A DNA stretch of 62,452 bases from Nostoc sp. JL34 (lineage in GTDB: Bacteria; Cyanobacteriota; Cyanobacteriia; Cyanobacteriales; Nostocaceae): positions 1-62,452 of the forward strand of contig NZ_JABXKQ010000139.1 of NCBI RefSeq assembly GCF_017114945.1. Direction: 5' to 3'. Under the pieces are notes generated by a model, which was not told the origin of the DNA, searched no databases, and saw only the letters and a list, made by a program, of their open reading frames with translations. This document shows, piece after piece, positions 55,419-62,452 of the stretch; positions within the stretch are counted from its first letter, which is position 1; every line of letters starts with the position of its first letter. Made by a program: the position numbers and the translations under genes.

Positions 55419-55804
55419 CCCCTGAGAAACATCATTCTCAAAATTTAAATTTTTGTATCATACAAGACAGATTCAGTATTCAATATAGTGCTTATGAAAC
55501 TGACTTTGTTGGGCTACAATCAAGACAATTTCAGTCTTCCCAAGCACAAAAACTCAATTTTTAGAATCAGTGCATTTGTTTTCTAGGTTTTACAATCTAA
55601 ACCCATGAAAATCGGTCTTTCCCATGCCCAATTCCCCATGCCCATTTTCAAACTGAGTTTCAAATTCTTAATCTTCATAAAGTTATAAATCCCATTATTA
55701 AGTTTTTAATAATACTTGTCTCAGCTTCTACATTCATGTCGTAAATTGCGATCAAAATTGTGTAATCTGAAGACAGCAAAGCTAAATTATTCAATTGAGG
55801 TCTG
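55419..55804. other. Spacer between the kinase and a small gene
   Basis: AT-rich and gene-free, with a short CCCATGCCC repeat at about 55621-55645. A GAGG site (55797-55800) precedes the ATG at 55805. Confidence 0.45.
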
Positions 55805-56023
55805 ATGACTCCTACAATTATGCGTCAGCTTTGGTCAGTGGTTGAAACCGCTCAAGCCAAACTCCTTTTACAACTGGATGATGCTAGCTTGGTGCAGTGG
55901 TTAGTGAAACAAACAGAAACGCAAGTGTTGTTAGATTCTAACGAAACTGATTATCTGTGCCACTATATTCAATCTCGGCTAGCCCTTATACGTGATATCG
56001 CTCATGAACGCCAGTGTTCATGA
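55805..56023 (+). CDS. Small hypothetical protein
   Basis: A 72-residue helical protein (MRQLWSVVETAQAKLLLQLD, LVQWLVKQTETQVLLD, LCHYIQSRLALIRDIAHERQ) with a GAGG ribosome binding site before its ATG. It has no signal peptide. I recognise no named family, although the sequence looks well constrained. Its last eleven codons, including the stop, form one arm and the loop of a perfect 19-bp hairpin. Confidence 0.75.
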   Translation: MTPTIMRQLWSVVETAQAKLLLQLDDASLVQWLVKQTETQVLLDSNETDYLCHYIQSRLALIRDIAHERQCS

Positions 56024-56034
56024 GCGATATCACG
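55991..56034. terminator. Perfect 19-bp hairpin across the stop codon
   Basis: CGTGATATCGCTCATGAAC (55991-56009), loop GCCAGT, then GTTCATGAGCGATATCACG (56016-56034). It lies between convergent genes and could stop transcription from both, but no T-tract follows on either strand. Confidence 0.7.
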
Positions 56035-56050
56035 ATGAATTGATTGATGG

Positions 56051-57289
56051 TCAAGTGTTATTACTATTGGCTATTGGCTTTTGGGGAAAATAACCTTCTA
56101 CTAAGCAGTCAGAGCCTACTACACGCCAACGAACACGTTCTAGAGACAATGCCTCAGTCATGGTAGTAAAACCTAAATCACCCACTGGTGTGGGAGCAAT
56201 GCTACCACCAATAATTTTGGGGGCGATAAATGCCAGAACTTTTTGCACTGCTCCTTGAGCGATCGCACTAGCAGCTAAAGTACCACCACACTCCCACAAT
56301 ACGCTACAAAAACCCCGCTCATATAAGTACGCCATCGCCTTATCTGGTGTAAGTGATGTTAATTTCACTACCTCTACCCCAAGTTTTCGCAACAGTTCTT
56401 GGAAATCGGGGTTAGCACCCTCTTCTGTCAACACCAAAGTTGGAGCATCCGCAGTTTGCCAGAGATGGGCACTTTCCGGTAAGTTGAGATGGCGACTCAT
56501 CACCACCCGCAGGGGATTATGTACCCCCACCTGATGGCTGGTTAAGTAAGGATTATCCTGTCGGACTGTATTACCACCGACAATTATGGCATCACAAGCC
56601 GCTCGCAGCTGATGTACTTCACTGCGGGCATCTTGGCTTGTCACCCAGGCGCTATGACCAGAGCTAGTAGCGATTTTGCCATCTAAAGTCATGGCATATT
56701 TTAAAATTCCCAAAGGCCGCTTGTAGAGAATGCGATGCACAAAAGCTTCATTTAGCTGACGGCAAGCTGACTCTTCTACTCCTACCAACACTTCGATCCC
56801 CGCTGCACGTAAACGGGCAATACCACCTCCAGCTACCAGTGGATTGGGATCAACCATACCCACCACCACTTTTGCCACCCCTGCTTGGATCAATCCTTCC
56901 GAACAAGGGGGAGTCCGTCCGTAGTGATTGCAAGGTTCGAGGCTGACATAGATTGTTGCACCACGAGAGCGATCGCCTGCTGCTTTTAAGGCAAACACTT
57001 CTGCATGAGGCTCACCTGCACGAGGATGAAACCCTTCCCCGACAATCTCACCATCCTGGACAATCACCGCTCCCACTAACGGATTTGGCGAAGTGCGCCC
57101 TAAAGCACGGCGAGCAAGTTCCAAACACCGCAGCATCATGCGAGAGTCAAAGTCAGTTCCTACCTTTTCCTGCGGTGGTGAATTCGAGCCAACTGCTGAC
57201 TGCACTAGAAGTATATTTTCCTGAGTGTAATTTGGTAAGGATGCATCTGCTTGAGCGACCACTGGGAAATTATCCATAATTTTTAGCAA
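56051..57289 (-). CDS. ribD: Bifunctional riboflavin biosynthesis protein RibD
   Basis: Deaminates the pyrimidine ring and reduces the ribose side chain in riboflavin synthesis. The deaminase half carries zinc ligands in HAEVFAL and SLEPCNHYGRTPPC, with TSPNPLVGAVIV before it. The reductase half has LKYAMTLDGKIAT and LWECGGTLAASAI. Length (412) includes about 45 extra N-terminal residues of low conservation. The start may be the TTG-like 57289 site or Met5 at 57277. Confidence 0.96.
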   Translation of the reverse strand: MLKIMDNFPVVAQADASLPNYTQENILLVQSAVGSNSPPQEKVGTDFDSRMMLRCLELARRALGRTSPNPLVGAVIVQDGEIVGEGFHPRAGEPHAEVFALKAAGDRSRGATIYVSLEPCNHYGRTPPCSEGLIQAGVAKVVVGMVDPNPLVAGGGIARLRAAGIEVLVGVEESACRQLNEAFVHRILYKRPLGILKYAMTLDGKIATSSGHSAWVTSQDARSEVHQLRAACDAIIVGGNTVRQDNPYLTSHQVGVHNPLRVVMSRHLNLPESAHLWQTADAPTLVLTEEGANPDFQELLRKLGVEVVKLTSLTPDKAMAYLYERGFCSVLWECGGTLAASAIAQGAVQKVLAFIAPKIIGGSIAPTPVGDLGFTTMTEALSLERVRWRVVGSDCLVEGYFPQKPIANSNNT

Positions 57290-57496
57290 TACTGTAAATA
57301 TTCTGTACGCGATCGCGCAGCCTTTCCACAGGAGAATCGCGCTTTGATCCTAATGTAAACAGTAATGGCAGGAGTACGGGAAAGCGGAGCAGATATCTCT
57401 ACGAAACGTTGCGCTATCGCCGGGTAGCTGCCGCCCTCTGCGGGATCTTGCTACAAACTTTTGTCTCCGACACGCTACGCGATATATGGGTTAATT

Positions 57497-58270
57497 TTAT
57501 GTTCGCCGATTAACTAGGGTAGCGCTGGCTTGGTCAACAGGCATCAGCACAACTTCATTAATATTGACATGGGGCGATCGCGTCACGCAGAAAAATATCA
57601 CATCAGCCACATCATCTGCTGTTAGGGGTGTAACTCCCTGGTAGACTTTACTGGCGCGTTCAGTATCTCCGTGAAAGCGCACCTCGCTAAATTCCGTTTC
57701 TACCATCCCAGGGTCAACGGAAGTTACACGGACTCGCGTTCCCAACAGGTCTTGTTTTAAACCTTCAGAAATGGCTCTTACAGCAGCTTTGGTAGCACAG
57801 TAGACATTGCCACCAGGATAGGTTTGATGTCCAGCAATGGAACCTAAATTTACCACATGACCGCGATCGCGACTCACCATTCCCGGAATAACATAGCGAG
57901 ATAGATAAAGTAAACCCTTAACGTTAGTATCAATCATGTCTTCCCAGTCTTGAAAGCTGCCTTCATGCAACTTGTCTAAACCGCGACTTAGACCAGCATT
58001 ATTAATGAGAATGTCGATTTCAGACCAGGCAGAAGGTAGAGTCGCAATGGTAGATTCAACAGCGCTGCGATCGCGCACATCTAGCTGTAATAAATGAATT
58101 TCAGTACTAAAATCTTTACTGAGAGTATCTGCTAGCTGCTGCAAACGCTCTAACCGTCGTGCCGCTAAAATCAGTTTTGCACCCGCACCAGCGAAGATTC
58201 TCGCGCAAGCAGTACCAATACCACTGCTTGCACCAGTAATCAAAATGATTTGATTTTGTAGGGAAGTCAT
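57497..58270 (-). CDS. SDR-family NAD(P)-dependent oxidoreductase
   Basis: A 257-residue classical short-chain dehydrogenase: TGASSGIGTACAR at residues 13-25, LINNAGLS, the catalytic serine in LGSIAG and Tyr-xxx-Lys in YCATKAAV. The C-terminus (VDPGMVETEFSEVRFHGD) resembles the YdfG group, which reduces 3-hydroxy acids and related compounds. The actual substrate is unknown. A repeat- and HIP1-rich 200-base gap separates it from ribD. Confidence 0.9.
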   Translation of the reverse strand: MTSLQNQIILITGASSGIGTACARIFAGAGAKLILAARRLERLQQLADTLSKDFSTEIHLLQLDVRDRSAVESTIATLPSAWSEIDILINNAGLSRGLDKLHEGSFQDWEDMIDTNVKGLLYLSRYVIPGMVSRDRGHVVNLGSIAGHQTYPGGNVYCATKAAVRAISEGLKQDLLGTRVRVTSVDPGMVETEFSEVRFHGDTERASKVYQGVTPLTADDVADVIFFCVTRSPHVNINEVVLMPVDQASATLVNRRT

Positions 58271-58374
58271 TAGGATAGTTAGGAGTGAGGACTTAACAGT
58301 TATGAATTACGAATTAGCACAAGTTTCATCGTTCATAATTTATCATCAGTCGGTCGATAACTCCTAACTCCTAA

Positions 58375-59214
58375 CTACTTCTTCACCACTTGCAGACGCT
58401 GAGTTACCATCGTCATCCCATTACCCCGCAGGATCACAGCAGAAACCCATTGGCTACCAGGAGTAGATGGTGCTTGTCCAACTTTAAATAGTCCACCAGA
58501 TGTCAGTAATTCCAAATCCACAGGTGTAGGGTTGAGAAATTTATCTGGTTGGATAGTTTCCTCTAGCGCCGTTCCTAGTAGAAAATCCTCACCAAGTGGC
58601 TCTTGGACGATCACATCAAAATTATACTTCTGGCCAACTTGTACCTGCTGTGGTAATTTAATATCAATTTGGGGTGGCTTGCTGCCAGACGTAAGTAAGG
58701 TGCGTTCTGACAAAATGTCTTGGCGGACGATTTTTCCGCCTTCAATGCGCTGACGTGATTTAATCGTCGCGTTGAGAGCCAACTTATTAGCATTACCAGA
58801 GGGTAAGCCAGTTATCTTCGTTTCTGTTTCGGCAATAATCGCATTGCCTTCAGGTTTTGAAGATAGTAGTTTCGTACTGTATTGCAATTTGGGATATCGT
58901 TGCCAAAGTGAAGTCAAAGATTTTTCTAGGGTTTGGAGGTTTAATCCATCCCCATGAGTGAAATTGGGACTGTAGAATTGCAACACCCCTTTGACATCGC
59001 CCCGACTAGCGGCGGTATCAACTTGTGTCAACAGATTTTTCAGATCGGCTGGTGCATTTTGGGGTGTACCAGCTTGGGATAATAGCTGTGGTGTCGTCGC
59101 TGAAGTGCGTTGCCAACCACTTGTTAAACCAATGGTTAGCAGGAATGTAACCAGCCAGATATTTGCTGGAAATCGCAGTTGGCGTCTCACTAAGGCGGTA
59201 ATAATGTTGGTCAT
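58375..59214 (-). CDS. Exported NTF2/SnoaL-like protein
   Basis: 279 residues from the ATG at 59214 (the upstream start at 59253 is less likely). A signal-anchor (NIWLVTFLLTIGLTSGW, about 20-36) leads to an NTF2-like cone (LLTQVDTAASRGDVKGVLQF, YSPNFTHGDGLNLQTLEKSL). A second beta-rich domain follows (PPQIDIKLPQQVQVGQKYNF, VIVQEPLGEDFLLG). I know of similar cyanobacterial proteins only as uncharacterised. It is divergent from murG with 84 bases between. Confidence 0.65.
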   Translation of the reverse strand: MTNIITALVRRQLRFPANIWLVTFLLTIGLTSGWQRTSATTPQLLSQAGTPQNAPADLKNLLTQVDTAASRGDVKGVLQFYSPNFTHGDGLNLQTLEKSLTSLWQRYPKLQYSTKLLSSKPEGNAIIAETETKITGLPSGNANKLALNATIKSRQRIEGGKIVRQDILSERTLLTSGSKPPQIDIKLPQQVQVGQKYNFDVIVQEPLGEDFLLGTALEETIQPDKFLNPTPVDLELLTSGGLFKVGQAPSTPGSQWVSAVILRGNGMTMVTQRLQVVKK

Positions 59215-59298
59215 TGGTAAGAGTTTACTGATTTGATTAGAGAAAGTAAGCAAATTGTTTTATCTTAGTTAAGCTAGACGCTAAACGGTAGAGGTTTG

Positions 59299-60378
59299 AT
59301 GGCAAACGCACCGATACGATTATTAATAGCTGCCAGTGGGACTGGTGGACACTTGTTTCCAGCGATCGCCCTGGCCCAAAAACTTCCAGATTATCAAATA
59401 GAATGGCTGGGAGTACCCGATCGGCTAGAAACTCAACTTGTCCCCAAACAGTATCCCTTGAATACTATTGCAGTTGAAGGGTTTCAGCAAGGGTTTGGAC
59501 TCTCCTCGATTCGCATTTTGGGTAAACTCGCCCTTTCGATTCTGGAAGTCAGACGAATTCTCAAACAGGGAAATTTTCAAGGGGTGTTTACTACGGGGGG
59601 TTACATTGCTGGCCCAGCCGTGATTGCGGCGCGTTCTCTCGGTTTACCCGTGATTTTCCACGAATCTAACGCCTTACCAGGTAAAGTAACTCGCTTTTTT
59701 GGGCCTTGGTGTAGTGCGGTAGCCTTGGGATTTGAAGTAGCTGCTAAGTATTTACCCCGTGCTAAAAATGTCTGTGTTGGCACTCCCGTAAGAGAGCAAT
59801 TTCTGGATGGGGCAATAAATGCACCACTGGATTTAGCTATTCCTGATGGTGTGCCTTTAATTGTTGTTTTTGGCGGTAGCCAGGGTGCAGTTGCAGTAAA
59901 TAAGTTGGTGCGCGAATCTGCAAAAGCTTGGTTTGATGCTGGTATTTATGTAGTACATTTAACTGGCGATCGCGATCCAGAAGCAGATAGTCTCAAACAT
60001 CCACAGTACATAGCCTTAGCTTTTTACAACAATATGGCGGCATTGTTGCAACGAGCAACTCTTGCTATTAGTCGTTCTGGTGCAGGTAGTTTGACAGAAT
60101 TAGCAGTATGTGGAACGCCAGCGATTTTGATTCCTTACCCCTTTGCCGCAGAAGACCATCAATCTTACAATGCAGACGTATTTACTTCATCGGGTGCAGC
60201 GTTAACTTTGAAGCAATCAGAGTTGACGACTGAAGCATTGCAAAGTTATGTGTTGAATTTATTGCAGTCACCGCAAGAGTTAGCAAAAATGAGGGAAAAA
60301 ACAAAGGCGATCGCAGTTCCTGATAGTGCCGAAAAGTTGGCGCAGTTAGTGCGTGAGGTGATAGAAACACCACGTTGA
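59299..60378 (+). CDS. murG: MurG, UDP-GlcNAc:lipid I GlcNAc transferase
   Basis: Adds GlcNAc to lipid I to form lipid II, the peptidoglycan precursor, at the inner face of the membrane. It has the SGTGGHLFPAIALAQ N-terminal loop, GGYIAGPAVIAARSLGLPVI, FHESNALPGKVTR, then VFGGSQGAVAVN, and ISRSGAGSLTELAVCGTPAI with PYPFAAEDHQ. Length is 359 residues. The ATG at 59299 with GAGG just upstream is preferred to the TTG at 59296. Confidence 0.97.
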   Translation: MANAPIRLLIAASGTGGHLFPAIALAQKLPDYQIEWLGVPDRLETQLVPKQYPLNTIAVEGFQQGFGLSSIRILGKLALSILEVRRILKQGNFQGVFTTGGYIAGPAVIAARSLGLPVIFHESNALPGKVTRFFGPWCSAVALGFEVAAKYLPRAKNVCVGTPVREQFLDGAINAPLDLAIPDGVPLIVVFGGSQGAVAVNKLVRESAKAWFDAGIYVVHLTGDRDPEADSLKHPQYIALAFYNNMAALLQRATLAISRSGAGSLTELAVCGTPAILIPYPFAAEDHQSYNADVFTSSGAALTLKQSELTTEALQSYVLNLLQSPQELAKMREKTKAIAVPDSAEKLAQLVREVIETPR

Positions 60379-60410
60379 TTATTGAGCATTAGACATTTAT
60401 TTTCCAAGTT

Positions 60411-61706
60411 ATGAATATGTTATTTAGCAAAAAACTTCGCTTTCCAGTGGGTTGTGCTGCTTTATTACTTGTCAGTTTAGTAAGTAGCTATCTATATACC
60501 CACTCAAAAACTAAACAAATAGCTCAACAAAATCAGTCATTTACTCAACAAGAAAATTCTGCCCTACTTCAATCAAAGATTTCTCTGACCTCAAATCAAG
60601 CTGCCGATCAACTTAACTCAAGGTTTCAAAATGCTTTTTCATCTCGACAGAATTTGTTAGCCGAATCTGCATCCTATCCAGTTGTTGATGAGTTCAAAAA
60701 ATATAAATTTAACATTAATGGCAGCCAGATTGCTACTCCAGGAAAACTCCCAAATAGTAAGGTTAAATTCAATCAAGGAGATTTATTAGCTGTTCTCGTT
60801 AATACTAGAAAATATTTTCAAGATTATGCTTCAGAAGACCCAGATATTATGCGTGCAGGAGTTCTTGCTACTCAAGGAGTTACTGTACCAGATGTCCTCA
60901 AAACCTTGGATTTCATGATTGCTGTTTTAAAGGAGGATATTGCTAATAATCGGACTACTCGTTTACAAGACTCTAAATTTATTAATACCAATTTTCGAGT
61001 CATTAAATGGTCTGCCTATAACCCCAAAAGTAAACAGCAAAAACAATTGCGAATTACCAAATATGCTGTATTTACTCACCCTGGTTCCCGCAAGAAAACC
61101 TCTACTTTTAATATACCAATTTATAGCTTAAAAGATAACTCTAATAACGATAAGTTCTATACTCGATACACAAAGCAAGATGTTTTATCTGGTATTTATG
61201 AACCAGGTGGCCGAGAATTTGGAAAAGTTACAACTCTTGCTTATCTAACCAGAAATGGCTTAGAAGAAGCAATTATGGAAGGAACAATTCTAATTAATTT
61301 TACAGATGGTTATAAAGTATTTTTTAATGTAGATAGAAACAATGGAATGGCTTATATCCGCGGATTAAAGGCAACAGCACAAAAGCGTTATTGGTATTTT
61401 AGAGAAGTTGATGCTATTAAAGGCTATGGGTACAAAATAGATGCAAAAATTTCTATCAAACCCGGAGTTACTTTTGCTGGAGATGTTTTGAATATCGGTT
61501 TAGGTAAGGTGGTTGTGATTGAGCATACTCAGGGTGGGCGCAAACATCTACAAATGGGAGTCATCGCCGATACAGGCGGAGCATTTTTACCCAATCTTTA
61601 TCAGCTCGATTTTTTGGCAGGTATTTTTAAGAATAAAACAGAATTTGGGCAGAATATCAGCCAATTACCGGACTATGCCACAGCATATTTTTTAGTCAAG
61701 AAGTAA
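60411..61706 (+). CDS. Exported protein with MltA/3D-like C-terminal motif
   Basis: A 431-residue exported protein with an N-terminal signal or anchor (FPVGCAALLLVSLVSSYLY). Residues about 300-420 show a beta-barrel pattern ending in KVVVIEHTQGG and GVIADTGGAFLPNLYQLDFL. The DTGGAF...D segment resembles the 3D motif of MltA-type lytic transglycosylases and Rpf-like enzymes. It follows murG by 32 bases on the same strand, so a role in peptidoglycan turnover is inferred. The catalytic assignment is not proven. Confidence 0.6.
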   Translation: MNMLFSKKLRFPVGCAALLLVSLVSSYLYTHSKTKQIAQQNQSFTQQENSALLQSKISLTSNQAADQLNSRFQNAFSSRQNLLAESASYPVVDEFKKYKFNINGSQIATPGKLPNSKVKFNQGDLLAVLVNTRKYFQDYASEDPDIMRAGVLATQGVTVPDVLKTLDFMIAVLKEDIANNRTTRLQDSKFINTNFRVIKWSAYNPKSKQQKQLRITKYAVFTHPGSRKKTSTFNIPIYSLKDNSNNDKFYTRYTKQDVLSGIYEPGGREFGKVTTLAYLTRNGLEEAIMEGTILINFTDGYKVFFNVDRNNGMAYIRGLKATAQKRYWYFREVDAIKGYGYKIDAKISIKPGVTFAGDVLNIGLGKVVVIEHTQGGRKHLQMGVIADTGGAFLPNLYQLDFLAGIFKNKTEFGQNISQLPDYATAYFLVKK

Positions 61707-61729
61707 TGCATTGACCTGATGTCAAAAAT

Positions 61730-62095
61730 CTATGCACGGGTTAACAATTCTAAGTTGTGACCATCGGGGTCATAGAAATAGAAGCCACGACCTTCCTTTC
61801 TGTGGTTAATTTGTCCTTTATTCTGATGCATGGGGTCGCTACTGTATTCAATACCTGCTTCTTTAACGCGTGCAAAAATTGCATCAAATTCTTCATCACT
61901 GACATGGAACGCATAATGATGTGGCTCGAACGCTTCAGCGTCAGCGAAGTCGAGCGTTAATGCATCATTTATATGCACAGCAGCGAAGTAACCAACGGGA
62001 AGCTTGACTTCTAAACCAAAAATTTTTGCAAAGAACCTCGCCGATGCTTGTTTGTCATGTACAGGCACTATGGTGTGATTTAAAGTAATTGTCAT
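61730..62095 (-). CDS. VOC-family protein (glyoxalase/dioxygenase fold)
   Basis: A 121-residue single vicinal-oxygen-chelate domain: NHTIVPVHDKQASARFFAKI with a metal-ligand His, LTLDFADAEAFEPHHYAFHV, then GRGFYFYDPDGHNLELL with the usual final Glu. Members act as glyoxalases, dioxygenases or resistance proteins; the substrate here cannot be told. Its promoter region is shared with psbA, which is divergent. Confidence 0.88.
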   Translation of the reverse strand: MTITLNHTIVPVHDKQASARFFAKIFGLEVKLPVGYFAAVHINDALTLDFADAEAFEPHHYAFHVSDEEFDAIFARVKEAGIEYSSDPMHQNKGQINHRKEGRGFYFYDPDGHNLELLTRA

Positions 62096-62405
62096 GTCAC
62101 ACCTTCCCTCCTAATTTTGGTAGTAATCCATATCAACTCTTTATTCAGAGTCGACAACAACAATGTTCCTTATCTATTTTATCTTTTCAGCGCTAACACC
62201 AGAGTAAATATATCTAAATTCTGTGTTCTATATATTTGGAACATCCACAAACACTAAACTATGACTCTTTAATAAGCAAACCTGATAACTAGTATCAGGT
62301 TTACTGTAGTAACAAAAGTTGATTAAAAAATGTAAAGCAGTGTAAAGTAGTTTCACAGGCAAAAACAAAACCGCCTGATTCATAAATAACCGCAATCATA
62401 AAACA
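62096..62405. promoter_or_regulatory. psbA upstream region with palindrome and direct repeats
   Basis: A perfect 10-bp palindrome, AAACCTGATA-ACTAG-TATCAGGTTT, lies at 62278-62302. Two TGTAAAG repeats 10 bases apart follow at about 62331 and 62341. These are candidate regulator sites of the light-regulated psbA gene; I could not define the promoter itself. Confidence 0.5.
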
Positions 62406-62452
62406 ATGACAACAACCTTACAACGTCGCGAAAGCGCCAACGTATGGGATCG
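62406..62452 (+). CDS. psbA: Photosystem II D1 protein, 5' fragment
   Basis: The window ends 47 bases into the gene. The translation MTTTLQRRESANVWDR is the diagnostic N-terminus of the D1 reaction-centre protein, which binds the Mn cluster, P680 and QB. The D1 form cannot be determined from this piece. Confidence 0.93.
   Translation, partial: MTTTLQRRESANVWD

Noticed and set aside
1..62452. CRISPR arrays, tRNA or rRNA genes
   Set aside because: No spaced palindromic repeats with unique spacers, no cloverleaf with a TTCGA arm and no rRNA signature were found on reading; the tandem arrays have no spacers.

Overview
This is chromosomal DNA of a filamentous cyanobacterium of the Nostoc/Anabaena type. 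Three things point there. There are photosynthesis genes: psbO, the first 16 codons of psbA, ndhS, a CpcT/CpeT-type bilin lyase, thf1/psb29 and hemF. The octamer GCGATCGC (HIP1) recurs both inside and outside genes. Intergenic DNA carries many heptamer short tandem repeats (TTAGTCA, CCCCATG, TCCCCAG types) as well as dispersed palindromic repeats. No rRNA, tRNA, CRISPR array, integrase or intact insertion sequence was recognised.

Layout. 1-5.3 kb: a decayed MazF/PemK toxin, hflX, a PEP-CTERM surface protein, and the grxC-gshB glutathione pair. 5.7-9 kb: ftsZ and ftsQ on the minus strand, separated by an unusual 1.1 kb gap. 9.6-16.2 kb: an accessory two-gene module made of a P-loop ATPase and a 1682-residue TPR / STAND NTPase / 14-WD40 protein. 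17.5-21.3 kb: psbO, a group 3 sigma factor of SigF type, then a lipoprotein with a PilP/GspC-like tail and a small protein. 21.7-26 kb: glyA, cinA, a decayed region with HicA and TPR remnants, and a DUF2993 protein. 26.3-31.5 kb (minus): UDP-glucose dehydrogenase and UDP-glucuronate decarboxylase (UDP-xylose synthesis), then a CPA2 antiporter with a USP-like tail. 31.7-36.1 kb (minus): a HAS-barrel-like protein, ndhS, rodA, an Mrp-type ATPase and an SRPBCC protein. 36.6-42.9 kb: hemF, a STAS protein, a bilin lyase, thf1, a small membrane protein, an ExbB/ExbD pair and trmB. 43.3-51.1 kb: a PMT-like glycosyltransferase, a GNAT acetyltransferase, ppsA, a small membrane protein and a GH13 amylase. 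52-56 kb: a TerB-like acidic protein, a nine-copy 21-bp repeat array, a Ser/Thr kinase and a small protein ending in a perfect 19-bp hairpin. 56-62.5 kb: ribD, an SDR, an NTF2-like exported protein, murG, a 3D-domain-like envelope protein, a VOC protein and the start of psbA.

Most genes are housekeeping. The least explained parts are the ATPase/STAND module, the sigF-lipoprotein cluster, the 21-bp array between the TerB-like gene and the kinase, the chain of palindromes at 26.0-26.24 kb, and places where repeat DNA supplies start codons, stop codons or in-frame protein segments. All functions rest on reading the sequence and recalling families; no database search was possible.
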